64,000 nt of DNA from Hirsutella rhossiliensis (Eukaryota > Ascomycota > Sordariomycetes > Hypocreales > Ophiocordycipitaceae): assembly GCF_020360975.1 (NCBI RefSeq), contig NW_025408676.1:2170001-2234000 (forward strand), read 5' to 3'. The notes beneath the pieces were generated by a model. It saw only the letters and a program-made list of their open reading frames with translations. It searched no databases and was not told where the DNA came from. The position numbers and the translations under genes are program-made. Position 1 is the first letter of the stretch. The number at the start of each line of letters is the position of its first letter. Shown here piece after piece: positions 22,701 through 32,545 of this stretch.

Positions 22701-23295
22701 GCAGCACTTTGACCGCGTGGTCCTGGCCGTGTCCCCCGACGTCGCGGCCAGGGTCTTTTGGCCACTGGCGTCGACGCTACACGAGATGCCGACGAAGCGT
22801 GTCGAGAGCTATATCCTTAGCTCCGAGCCGGGGGCCCTGTCCATCGCGAGCGGACAAGACTCAGTGGCAGGGTGCTCGCATCATTGCGGCGAAGCCTGGC
22901 CGGCCCAAGTCATTACGGTCCGCACGCAGTTCGACGGGGACGCTTCGAGAACGCAGGCTCTCCACGCCATGCCTGGAGGAGCGCTGGTCAGCACATGCTT
23001 GCCCGGCGACGGACTCGAAGGCGGTGTTACGGACTGCAAGCTTCACCAGAACCTTGCGCACCACCGCAAGCAGAGCCGCAGTGCAGAGCATCATGGGCTT
23101 GGATAAGGTATTCCGGCAAGACGCACAAGACGAAGCCCAAGGTAGCAGCTATCCGGCTGGGTGAATGGCGAAGACAACGTATGGCTGGCTGGCTCTTGGT
23201 GCTGGGACGGCATGGTGCTGCTGGAGGGATGCGTCGTGTCAGCGATGCGGGTCGCCGAAAATTTTGGAGTGCGCATACCGTGGCGAGGCGACTGA

Positions 23296-23826
23296 CGGGC
23301 GTGCGGACATATTGGCACATTGTCAGAAGAAGGCAGAAATAATGTATCCCGCATAAGAGGGATGTCTCATTACCCTGGTCCGATCGCAAGATACGAGGCA
23401 TAGCGTGCCGCTGGTTTAGTACGTGGAGGTACCGGTATAGTTTTGCAATTCCAGCTCGTACTGGACAAAAACCCACAGTACAACCACGTAATATACCGTG
23501 AGTACGGTCAATACCAGCATAGTGTTACAGGGTCAGCACTGTTGGCACAGGTGCTGAGCGTACAGTAGTTGATGTAAATTGAAGGTTCTCCGAGACCTCT
23601 CCAAAAAACATGACTTCAGCGACCAGAGGCGAGCGAATCGATGCATGACGATCGAAGATCTCAAGGAGCAAATCGAAACGACAGTTAGCACGACAAAAAT
23701 CGGTCAGGCTTGAGGAACTTCGGATCCTTGCTGTTCTCTTTCTCCTTCTTCTTGCACCCGCTGGAGCTCGCCCCACATCCATCCTGCGTCTCCGGTTTGG
23801 AGACATCCGGCTCGCACTGGTGAAAG
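23296..23826. other. Mostly anonymous; one protein-like fragment on minus strand
   Basis: From about 23720 down to 23525 a minus frame reads LTDFCRANCRFDLLLEIFDR and continues with hydrophobic, strand-like sequence to a stop. It looks like the C-terminus of an unrecognised gene. The rest shows nothing. Confidence 0.3.
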
Positions 23827-23933
23827 TGTCGAGAAGAAGGTCCGAACGAGTTGAGGTCTCTAGGTCTCTCTAGGTAATACAGCTTGAAACCAGGTAAGAA
23901 GGGAAGTCTGCAGACTGTTCTTTCTTCTTCCTA
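23827..23933 (+). mobile_element. Copia-1 family LTR fragment (first 107 bp)
   Basis: Starts with TGTCGAGAAG and follows the family LTR with one substitution in the first half. It breaks off after CTTCTTCCTA. No partner LTR or target duplication is seen. Confidence 0.85.
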
Positions 23934-23940
23934 ACTGGAT

Positions 23941-25000
23941 GATGGTCCTCAAAAAGTGGGCCGGAATTCGGTAGCTCGCAATACCCTGGATCATACTTAC
24001 CCCTTTCACCAACACTCCTCATCTTGATGTTCTTACTGTCATTTACCATGAGTCCTACGTCTGCCCAAAGGCTTTTACGATGATGGTGCCTATTGTCTGT
24101 GCCCGCTGTGGCGAGGAGGCCGGCAGTTGATTTCGTCAGCAACAGGAGCTCGGCTAGGGCAACTAGGAACTGCCTGAGCTGTCGCGACCAGCGCACTTCT
24201 CCTGTCAGGTCAGTCTCCCACTTTGGAGGTTCAATACTGACGAATTGAAGTACGCTAGGTCCAGAGGCGCGATCCTGAGGTTAAGGAGCCTCGCCACCGC
24301 TCCTACGTCAAGTGGCTCTCTCTTCGAAGAGAACGGACGAAGATGCCGGCCTATCGCCTGCAAAGGATAGGTCGGGAACTCGTCCAACGCCGCCAGAGAC
24401 ACTACAACAACCATCTTCCGTAGCTAGAAGCTTGTTCGGAGAGCACAGCAGCCAGCCTCATGTTGTATTGGGCACGCCGCTTCCAGCAACCCAACAAAGC
24501 CGGCGGCTCTTCAGGGCACTGGCTCCCTCGCCTCCCGTGCAGCGAACGACCCATCCAAGAGTCTCACTCTAATGCATCGACTGTCCGAAGCAGCCCTGGT
24601 AGTATTAGAGATTACAGTTACTTGGCTGGTAGATTCCACAGAGGTGGGAAAGACTCGCAAGATGATTCTGCCAGGGCTGGGGCGAGAGCCAAGCGGGCCA
24701 AACGACAAGGTCTGCTGGCAGCTTTTCACGGACCGAGTCGGAAATGTCTTTGGTCAAAGTGTAGGTGTCGTCATGCTTTCTCGAGACGACTGACGAGGAC
24801 TCGAGCACCTCAAAGGCATTGCCTAGTCTTGAGCCGTCTGAAAGCAGACTGGCCAAGTCCGGGGCAAGACCCGAGGCAACTGCGCCTACGTGCTCGATTT
24901 CGCCTTGAGCAGTCCATCTTTTTCGCGGCCTGGCTCCGCGAAGCAACACGTCGATAGGAATATTGTCCGAGGCGAGACGGAGAGACGATGCGCGGCTCAA
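23941..25000 (-). pseudogene. NLR-like (NB-ARC/TPR type) gene fragment
   Basis: The minus frame from 25000 reads SDNIPIDVLLRGARPRKRW, then GLAPDLASLLSDGSRLGNAF, VLESSSVVSRK and YTLTKDISDSVREKLP. This resembles the winged-helix-like segment after the nucleotide-binding domain in fungal NB-ARC/TPR proteins, which act in non-self recognition. Downstream pieces in other frames (LNLRIAPLDLAYFNSSVLNL at about 24210-24414 and WSRQLRQFLVALAELL at 24090-24196) may continue it. The P-loop and any TPR repeats are not visible. The family call rests on memory of conserved blocks and is tentative. Confidence 0.4.
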
Positions 25001-25105
25001 GGGTGCTTGGTTTGCTTGGGCTGCTTCGAGGCAGTGTCATGGTACTAGGAAAAGGTGCCGAATGTGGCATGAGCCTATGTGTCTCGTTGATGAAGGCGGA
25101 CTCCA

Positions 25106-26240
25106 CTAATGACGATTAGTACTAAGCGAGGAACCGTGGCTACGGCCAGGGGCTGTACATGTGATTTTATTCAGGATGTTGTTAATCAAGGGGGTGAAGT
25201 CTGCAATCTTGTGGCACATGTCTGAGCTGACGGAGAGGCTTGTGAGGGCAGCTAGGTAGTCCTTAGTCGACGCTCTCCCAGCTACAGGCGGATAAGCAGG
25301 GGAGCTACATGTAGCCATGGCGTTGGCTGCACTCACTTGGATGCGGATCGCAGCAGGCAGAGAAAGGCCGGTGAGCTGCGCGGGGGCGCGGTTGACGACG
25401 GGGCCAAAGTGGTGGAGAATGGCGGCCCATCTGGAGCCGATGCGGAGGATGTGATAGACCTTGTGCCTAGTGCCATTGACAAATGGCAACGCATTCTCGA
25501 TTTCGCGCACGATGGGATCGACCGACTGGCCCTTGTGGTACAGCTGGGCGAAGGCGTATCAGCAAATGCGTCGAAACAGCTGCTGGATCTCATGCTCGTG
25601 TTGCCCCTCTCAATGGCCAGGAAGACACTGACAACGGCGCCGCCGGTAGAGCAGCCACCCACCTGGCCAATGTCGAGCTCGTGGCCGTTTCCAAACACGC
25701 TGGTTGCGCTGTGCGGCGAATACGTCTTGACCAGGTCGGCGGCGGCAGGGGACAGTCGAGGTGGTGAGTTGTTGCGTGCCTTGACAAGCAGCTGTTCTCG
25801 AGACGGGTCGGGCAACGGACCGTTGGCTGCTGGCGATGATGACGGCGACGACGACGGCGATGGCGACGGAGCTTGTTTGTGTTTTCGCGGCTGCTTCCGT
25901 ACTCGAGACGCCGTCGGGGCTGCAAGCCTCTTCTTGCCTTGTCGGACAATGGCGTCGTCGAGGTCTCGTGGCAAAGGGATATGGAATAGATGCGGCGCCT
26001 CTGTCAAGGCTTGCTGGAGGATGCCGGCCTATGCGCACACGAGTCCACGAGTTGTTGTTTTACTGAATGGAGGGGGGGTGGAGCGGTTACCTCGCCCGTG
26101 GAGATGTCGGAGAATTGCTTGGCGCGAAATTTGTGGCATAGGCAGCACTTGCCAGAGGCGCAGGCTTTAGCGCAGACGAAAGGTACTTTGGGGCCAGGAC
26201 GAGCTATTGGGGAAGGTCCGTTATTATGTACCCGTGCCAC
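25106..26240 (-). pseudogene. Host-type gene with intron, unrecognised family, broken
   Basis: Upstream is a cysteine cluster (CAKACASGKCCLCHKF, about 26150). A Ser/Pro and basic stretch follows, encoded by GAC/GAT repeats near 25836-25870. After a frame change comes EIQQLFRRIC, an in-frame TGA, and a well-formed block YAFAQLYHKGQSVDPIV then ALPFVNGTRHKVYHILRIGS. A canonical donor GTGAGT lies at about 25331-25336, and a following frame (DYLAALTSLSVSSDMCHKI) would suit a short intron ending near 25262. Splice signals point to a host gene rather than a transposon. I cannot name the family. Confidence 0.45.
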
Positions 26241-26280
26241 GCCCCATATTTATTTGGAACTCGCGAGCTCGCACCATCAA
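26226..26280 (+). repeat. Flanking direct repeat, left copy
   Basis: The block CCGTGCCACGCCCCA, TTTATT, ACTCG and CTCGCACCA recurs in the same order and orientation at 27567-27615, bracketing the LINE-A fragment. Spacing differs by a few bases. Confidence 0.6.
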
Positions 26281-26331
26281 ACCAAATAAATAAGGATCGG
26301 GCCGGAGGGTGAACGTCCGCAAAGAGAAGCC

Positions 26332-27460
26332 GTGGCCATGCCAGACCTCACCTTGCAAGAGATCGAGGAGAAGGTGATGGCCGCGAAGCCCTGGAAAGCG
26401 CCTGGTGAGGACGGCCTTCCTGCGATCGTATGGAAGAAGCTCTGGCACGTGGTGAAGCACCGGGTGTGGACGCTCTTCAGCTCATCGCTCCGAGAGGGCG
26501 TCGTGCCTCATCAATGGCGAACGGCCAAGATCATCCCTCTGAGGAAACCAGATAAAGGAGACTACACCATGGCCAAGGCGTGGCGACCGATTTCTCTCCT
26601 GTCGACGCTTGGCAAGATTCTGGAGTCAGTCGTGGCGGAACGTATCAGCTATGCAGTCGAGACCCAAGGGCTTTTGCCCGCGAACCACTTTGGTGCACGG
26701 AAGCGCAGGTCCGCAGACCAAGCACTCGTGCTCCTGCAAGAACGGATCTACAAGGCATGGAGAACGGGCAGAGTGCTCAGCCTCATCAGCTTTGACGTCA
26801 AAGGCGCATACAACGGAGTGTGTAAAGAGCGAATGCTCGAAAGGATGAAAGCCCGAGGCATCCCGAGTCGTCTGGTCAAGTGGATCGACGCATTCTGCTC
26901 GGGACGGACCGCGTCGGTGGTTGTCAACGGGCACACTTCCGAGCAACAACCCCTGCCGCAGGCCGGCCTACCCCAGGGATCCCCTCTGTCGCCAGTGGCT
27001 TTTCTTTTCTTCAACGCAGACCTGGTGCAAAGACGGATCAGTAACAACGGTGGCTCTATCGCCTTCGTGGACGATTACTCTGCCTGGGTCACGGGGCCAA
27101 CGGCAGAGTCAAACAGAGATGGTATTCGGTCGATTATTGATGATGCGCTTGATTGGGAGAAGCGCAGCGGCGCCACTTTTGAAGCAGAGAAGACATCCGT
27201 CATCCACTTCACACGCATCACGGAGCGCAACAGCGACCTGCCTCTCATCATCAAAGGAAACGATGTCAAGCCGAAGAACAACGTGAAGCTGTTGGGAGTC
27301 ATCATGGACAAAGCGCTTCGCTTCAAAGAGCACATCGCCAGAGCAGCCGCCAAAGGCTGGCCGCGGCCATGTGTTTGAAACGACTGAGAATGGCTTCACC
27401 ACGGACGGCGAGGCAACTGTTCGTCTTCGAAGATGAACGTCAAGCATGCGTAGGCGTTTG
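26332..27460 (+). pseudogene. LINE-A reverse transcriptase domain, truncated both ends
   Basis: One uninterrupted frame to 27378 carries non-LTR RT motifs in order: WKAPGEDGLPAIVWK, RPISLLSTLGKILES, motif A ISFDVKGAYNGV, motif B GLPQGSPLSP, motif C FVDD, then KTSVIHF and VKLLGVIMD. This is the polymerase that copies RNA at a nicked target. The endonuclease upstream and RNase H downstream are missing, and after 27378 the frame continues one base off (CLKRLRMASPRTARQLF) and dies. Sequence type resembles fungal Tad-like LINEs. Its near-intact frame contrasts with the neighbours. Confidence 0.85.
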
Positions 27461-27566
27461 TGCCGGCAGCGTCGACAGCCGCCATGCAACTGCAGGCTAT
27501 GGACGAGGGCGACAAATATTAGGTACCATGCCCCACCCCCCTTTGGGTAACGTACTTCACCCCCTA

Positions 27567-27615
27567 CCGTGCCACGCCCCACTTTATTGTCACTCGTAGG
27601 ACTCGCACCACGCCT
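27567..27615 (+). repeat. Flanking direct repeat, right copy
   Basis: Counterpart of 26226-26280. It abuts ACCACGCCTTTACTG, a short string that also follows the ACT tails at 29664 and 30724. Confidence 0.6.
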
Positions 27616-29180
27616 TTACTGCCCGGGCCACGCGCGCCGCGGGTGAGCTCATCCAGTGGGGAGCCGATAATGGCGTAGTGTTCGACCCGGGCAAGACAGA
27701 AGTCATCCACTTCACGAGACCGAGATACAAAGGGGACCTGCCGTCGGTCTGGCACGGGTCCGTAGAAAGGAGCCACAGCAGGACCTGCGCTGGCTCGGCG
27801 TCTGGTACGACAGAAAGCTCTCATTCCGCACGCATGTGGAGAAGTGGGCCGCGAAGGCGATGACGGCCGCAGGGTTCCTCCAGAACCTCTCAAACACCCG
27901 GCGCGGAATCCCTCCCCGGTCGACACGGCATGCGGTCACGGCCTGCGTCCTCCCGATCCTTTTATACGGCGCCCATGTATGGTACCCGGGGGCGCTTCGG
28001 CCTGTGTGGGGGACTGCCCGCTTAGTTCCGTCGCGGATCACCTACCTGAAGAATAGGATCCAGCTGACCTTAAACGTCGCGATGCGCGCCATCGCGCCCG
28101 TCTGGTGTACCATGCCCATTGTGGCCCTCCACCGAGAGACCGGGATCCCCCCTGCCACGCTGCTCCTCGCAGACGCTCAGAGACGCGCCGCGGTCCGTCT
28201 ACGCTCCCTAGATGAGCGGCACCCTTGACACCCCGTATGAGCATCCTCCCAACGCCTGGCCGGGAGCTAATGAAGAGGCACGGTATGCGGGCCTCGCGCG
28301 GCCCAGAAGCAGCACGCCTCGAGACTCCTGCGTCTTCACCAAATGACGGCCCATGCTCGAGGCCCCGACTTCTCCCCAGCACCCCTCAGCCCGACCCGAC
28401 AGGGGCGTAGACAAAACGCAGGCGGCGAGAGACTTCAACTCGTGGCTCCGGGTATGCCCTGAAGATACCCTCATCGTCTACACTGACGGCTCGCAGAGCG
28501 AAGACGGCGCCTGCGGGTATGGGTACTCAGTGTGGCTAGGCCCTAGCGAAGTGACCTATGGCAGCGGTCGGGTCCTACTCGCTGAGGTCTACGACGCAGA
28601 GGTGGAAGGCGCCCTCGAGGGGCTTCGAGCGGCACTCACGTGGTCCCCCAGGACCCCGGACCAGCAGTGCCGGATAGTCGTCTGCCTTGATAACTCTGCG
28701 GCTATAAGAGCCATACGAGGCAGCCCATCGATCTCGTCGCAAGCGGCGGCGGAGAAGTTCGCTGAGGCCGCGGCTCGGCACGGAGACGTCAGGACGCGCT
28801 GGTGCCCCGGCCATACGGGGATCGCCGGCAACGAGCGGGCCGACCAGCTAGCAAAGGAGGGCTGCCGGGCCTCGGCCGGACAGGCCGCCGACGTACGCGA
28901 ACATCAAGAGACAGGCCAAGGCTGCGGCCAGGCGCGACTTCCAGGACTGGTGGGCCGCGGGGCCCTGAGCAGCTACAAGAGCCTAGGGCTCAAGGCCTCG
29001 CTCGGTGCCCCCGGCTGCACACCAAACGACAGCACCTCCATCACCTGCTCGCTGCGAGGAGCGGGCACGGGGACTTCGCCGACTACCACGAGAGGTTTAA
29101 CCACGAAGAGGCCCGGATCGAATGCTCCTGCGGGGGGGAAAAACCACGACACACCCCCTCTACTGGCCGAAGGTAAGTAC
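27612..29180 (+). pseudogene. LINE-B RT C-terminus and RNase H, frameshifted
   Basis: RT tail: ELIQWGADNGVVFDPGKTEV, then LRWLGVWYDRKLSF and the thumb-like block ending near 28228. RNase H lies in the frame from 28353, with the first Asp in VYTDGSQSEDG, Glu in YDAEVEGAL, Asp in CLDNSAAI, and a C-terminal CPGHTGIAGNERADQLAKEG. After a shift near 28880 a separate frame gives DWWAARGPEQLQEPRAQGL and a cysteine/histidine motif (ECSCGGEK then H and C). Frame changes near 27770, 28225, 28350 and 28880 prevent translation. Confidence 0.82.
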
Positions 29181-29663
29181 TCGACACCGCCTAAGGCTAG
29201 CCCCACGGCGGGCAAGGCTATCAACCAGGCACTAGGAAGGGATTTGACCGGTTCCTCGGGCTAGTAACGGAGGCAGGATTCTTTGATCGGATTTGCCACC
29301 GCCACTAGCTCGAGGCAACCCCAACCTAATATGTACAATTCTCTCTTTCTATGTTTTCTGCCCGTAGGCTCCCTTGGGCCTACGGCCCAGCTGACTGCGT
29401 GGGCTTTCTCAGTCACCCGGCTCTGACCGAAGACTGACTAATATTACGGCTTTACCGCCGTGCCCGGAACCCGCTGACGGGGGAAGGGACCTGAGAATCC
29501 GAGCGGCCACAGAGTCCAAGAATTGCTAGATAGGGGAGTAGAAGTAAGGAAGGCGCGACGGGTTTCCGGCGAGCACCCTCATCTTGTACTATACCTAGCC
29601 TAGCACGTCTTTTGCCCTTATAGGGATGTCCCAGACGGTAATCAATACTACTACTACTACTAC
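27612..29663 (+). mobile_element. LINE-B, 5'-truncated Tad-like retrotransposon
   Basis: It starts inside the RT domain and runs through RNase H, a C-terminal cysteine motif, a roughly 400-bp 3' UTR and a tail of ACT repeats (29647-29663). The 3' end carries GGGATGTCCCAGACGGTAAT, shared with the two tandem units that follow. The start is presumably a 5' truncation from incomplete reverse transcription. Confidence 0.82.
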
Positions 29664-30723
29664 CACGCCTTTACTGCAACTCTCCCCTGTAAAAATTCTT
29701 CTCTTCTGCGGGCTGTTAGCAGCCTGTTAGTGGATAATTATTTTCAGGTCACCCGACCATGCTTCTGCCTCTCTAGCCCTAACGGGGCTCTAGCAAGCAC
29801 CAAAAGGCAGACTTTGGAGAGTTCGTCTCCTCTTGGGAAGCTGGTCTCGAATAACGGCATGCCTCGCGCTGCCTCGCCTTCTGCCGCCTCGCGGCATCGC
29901 CTTCTTCTGCCGCCTTTACTGGCTGGCCTCGACTTCTGCCGCCTCGCGGCCCCGACCTCTTCTGCCGCCTCGCGGCCGACTTCTTCTCGCCCTTCCTGGC
30001 ACGCCTCGCGCTGCCTCGCACCCTCTGCCGCCTTTACTGGCTGGCCTCGCCTTCTGCCGCCTTGCGGCTCTGCCTCCTTCTGCCGTCTCGCGGCTCCGAA
30101 CTTGCCGCCTTGCGGCCTTTCTGCCGCCCAGCGGCCACGACTTCCTCTGGACTGGTGGGCCGCGGGGCCCCGAGGAGCTACAAGAGCCTAGAGCTCAAGG
30201 CCTCACCCGGTGTCCCCGGAGCTGCACACCAATCGACAACACCTCCACCACCTGCTTGCTACGAGGAGCAGGCACGGGGACTTCGCCGACTGTCATAACC
30301 ACGAAGTGGCCCGGATCGAACGCTCCTGCGGAGAAGACAATCGCCATCGGGGCGAATCCCCGACTAACATTGCTACACTCTCTGCTTCCTTTTTCTTTTC
30401 TTTTCTTTCTGCCCCGTAGGCCCTCCTCGAGGGCTTGCGGCCGGCCCATGACTTCGTGGGCTTTCTCAGTCACCCGGCCTCGGCCAAAGACTGACTACTA
30501 TTACGGCTTCACTGCCGTGCCTGGAACCCGCTGACGGGGAAGGGCCCTGAATTTCCGACCGGCCTCAGAGCCTCAGAATTGCTAGATGGAGTGGTTAGGT
30601 GCTACACACGGTCCTTAGTCCAGGTACTCGGGATATTCTATGTATCTAGTCTTCTCTAGCCTAGCACGTCTTTTGCCCTTATAGGGATGTCCCAGACGGT
30701 AATCAATACTACTACTACTACTA
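29664..30723 (+). mobile_element. Chimeric unit A: hairpin array joined to LINE-B tail
   Basis: The unit follows directly after the ACT tail of LINE-B. It contains anonymous sequence, an array of GC-rich hairpins (29883-30135), then from about 30145 sequence matching LINE-B from DWWAARGPE through the cysteine motif and 3' UTR to GGGATGTCCCAGACGGTAAT and a new ACT tail. Lacking RT and most coding capacity, it looks like a non-autonomous element using the LINE-B 3' end. No other class was recognised. Confidence 0.6.
29883..30135. repeat. Array of seven GCCGC-N3-GCGGC hairpins
   Basis: Seven 13-bp palindromic units of the form GCCGCCTCGCGGC (variants CTT, CCA; one GCCGT arm) start at 29883, 29938, 29964, 30056, 30082, 30104 and 30123. 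They are separated by pyrimidine-rich spacers and by copies of CCTTTACTGGCTGGCCTCG. Confidence 0.9.
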
Positions 30724-31484
30724 CCACGCCTTTACTGGCTGGCCTCGACTTCTGCCGCCTTGCGGCCCCGACCTCTGCTGCCGCCTCGCGGCCCGACTTC
30801 TTCTCGTCCTTCCTGGCACGCCTCGCGCTGCCTCGCACCCTCTGCCGCCTTTACTGGCTGGCCTCGCCTTCTGCCGCCTTGCGGCCCTGACCTCTGCCAC
30901 CCAGCGGCCACGACATCCTCTGGACTGGTGGGCCGCGGGGGCCCCGAGGAGCTACAAGAGCCTAGATAGAGCTCAAGGCCTCACCCGGGTGCCCCCTGGA
31001 GTTGCACACCAATTGACAACACCTCCACCACTGCTTGCTACGAGGAGTAGGCACGGGGACTTCGCCAACTGTCATGACCACGAAGTGGCCCGGATCGAAT
31101 GCTCCTGCGGGAGAAGACAATCGCCATCGGGGCTAACCCCCGACTAACATACCTACACTCTCTACCTCCTTTCTTTTTTTTTCTGCCCCGTAGACCCCCG
31201 AGGGGGCTTGCGGCCGGCCCATGACTTCGTGTGCTTTCTCAGTCACCCGGCCTCGGCCAAAGACTGACTACTATTACGGCTTCACTGCCGTGCCTGGAAC
31301 CTGCTGACGGGGGAAGGGCACCGAATTTCCGACCGGCCTCAGAGCCTCAGAATTGCTAGATGGAGTGGTTAGGTGCTACACACGATCCTTAGTCCAGGTA
31401 GACGGGATATTCTATGTATCTAGTCTTCTCTAGCCTAGCACGTCTTTTGCCCTTATAGGGATGTCCCAGACGGTAATTGTAATA
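30724..31484 (+). mobile_element. Chimeric unit B: second hairpin array plus LINE-B tail
   Basis: A second, shorter copy in tandem with unit A. It opens with ACCACGCCTTTACTGGCTGG, has four hairpins, and from about 30921 repeats the LINE-B-like tail with the same 3' UTR deletions as unit A. It ends in GGGATGTCCCAGACGGTAAT but without an ACT tail. Its tail is closer to that of unit A than to LINE-B. Confidence 0.6.
30754..30908. repeat. Array of four GCCGC-N3-GCGGC hairpins
   Basis: Units start at 30754, 30780, 30873 and 30896; the last has one mismatched arm (GCCAC). Spacers match those of the array in unit A. Confidence 0.88.
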
Positions 31485-31607
31485 TAGGCTAACTGTGCGA
31501 AAAGACTGATATACCCTGTGTGACAGCCTGTCACGTGCCAGCTGAAGCAGACCTCCGAGACATTTCGGAGGTAAGCGTCAGAAACGGAGGATGCTATTAT
31601 GTTAAAA

Positions 31608-32122
31608 TCTCGCGAAGATGAGAGCAAAAGTGGGCATAGAAGTGGATAAAGGACTTTTCGAAGGTCGAGTATCATATGATCAGATGGTATGCGAGAATGC
31701 ATGTGTTGATTGCTCTGCCCCGGTTGCCCTTTTCCCGTCCAAACAGCCCCTTTGTATCCCTCAAGCTTCTCCCAAGTTGATATCCCGTTTTCAGGTATAG
31801 TATACATTCTATCAGAAAGAGGGCACTTCTTGCCACTTACTGAAGGCCACGTAAGTCATCTACGTCAGCAACATCAGCTCCATCTCCCCGATCAAATAGC
31901 TCTTCTAGCTATTAGATAGATAGTTCAGTCTCTCGAGGTCCCTGAGCCAGTAATAGTTATGCTGGACTCCTCAAAGGTCCCCGTTCGAATAGGAGATCCT
32001 CCGGACCCCTCAGTGGTCTAGGAAGAAGAAAGAACAGTCTGCAGACTTCCTTCTTACCTGGTTTCAAGCTGTATTACCTAGAGACCTAGAGACCTCAACT
32101 CGTTCGGACCTTCTTCTCGACA
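31608..32122 (-). mobile_element. Solo LTR of Copia-1 family
   Basis: A full 515-bp LTR in minus orientation with termini TCTCGCGAAG and CTTCTCGACA as read on the plus strand. It is flanked by the 5-bp target duplication TAAAA (31603-31607 and 32123-32127). No internal sequence remains, as expected after recombination between the two LTRs. It is repeatedly one base shorter in homopolymers than the copy at 53917. Confidence 0.93.
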
Positions 32123-32155
32123 TAAAATGATCTCACCTCTCAAGCGTTGAATAGG

Positions 32156-32227
32156 CTCTTTAGAGATCAACAATTGCATCACTGGCCCCGTTCTTCACTC
32201 TCTGTTTCGTCGTGATTGTGCGCCTTA
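32156..32227 (+). repeat. Dispersed repeat R1, copy 2
   Basis: Inverted match of 283-356. It lies between the solo LTR and the LINE-C 3' fragment. Confidence 0.7.
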
Positions 32228-32234
32228 CACACCC

Positions 32235-32545
32235 TCCCTATCCTCTTTACAACAATAGTAGGGAGAGAGGCTCTTCTAACCTTCCTCGGGAAGACGAAAA
32301 TAGGGACGGCGACGTGGTTTGCGAAAGAGTAACCTAGGGACTTCTAGACCTCTAGAACCCTAGGGGTGAACAATAAGGCGTGGGACCAAAAAGACTGACC
32401 TTATACTTGTTTCCCTTTTTCTTTCCTATACACCCTGCTAGCTATTTAGCTAGTAAAGCTAGCTATTAAATTAGCTAGCTGCAGGGGGCTAGCCCCTGCC
32501 GCGTCATAGCCTAGACGGCCATATACGCGTAATGAATAAAAAAAA
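32235..32545 (+). mobile_element. LINE-C 3' end with poly(A)
   Basis: Matches the reverse complement of the LINE-D 3' end (about 50125-50440): the last coding block around CTTCCTCGGGAAGAC, TTTGCGAAAGAGTAACC, the UTR with repeated GCTAGCTA, then CGCGTAATGAAT and a run of A (32537-32545). Only about 310 bp remain, a typical extreme 5' truncation of a poly(A) LINE. Confidence 0.78.

Larger units (their letters stand above)
16890..23295 (+). pseudogene. FAD-dependent amine oxidase-like gene, split by Copia-1
   Basis: The 5' piece (16890-17022) and 3' piece (22701-23295) join in one frame when Copia-1 and one copy of its 5-bp duplication are ignored. The junction reads VLEQHFDRVVLAVSPDV. The 3' piece continues with TKRVESYIL, VITVRTQFDG and a frame-2 block (AVLRTASFTRTLRT), and returns to frame 1 for a C-terminal FAD-binding signature (NVWLAGSWCWDGMVLLEG) ending at TGA 23293-23295. 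These features fit fungal NAD(P)/FAD amine oxidase-like flavoproteins. The N-terminal dinucleotide-binding domain is absent upstream, where Helitron-related sequence lies. Two frame changes and in-frame stops at 23104 and 23140 add to the disruption. The family call is from recognition of conserved blocks; the substrate is unknown. Confidence 0.75.

Noticed and set aside
25337..26170. 277-codon plus-strand frame opposite the broken minus-strand gene
   Set aside because: The minus strand has splice-like signals and coherent protein blocks; the plus frame reads as its complement, with Asp-rich repeats caused by GAC/GAT codons.
29883..30135. Hairpin array as a CRISPR array
   Set aside because: Spacers vary from about 9 to 79 bp, some spacers repeat, the repeats are only 13 bp, and the context is eukaryotic retroelement DNA with no cas-like gene.
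29838..30191. Open frames across the hairpin array as a cysteine/leucine-rich protein
   Set aside because: The apparent protein (repeated CRLAAP and ASRP) is the translation of the GCCGC-N3-GCGGC array and occurs in several frames.
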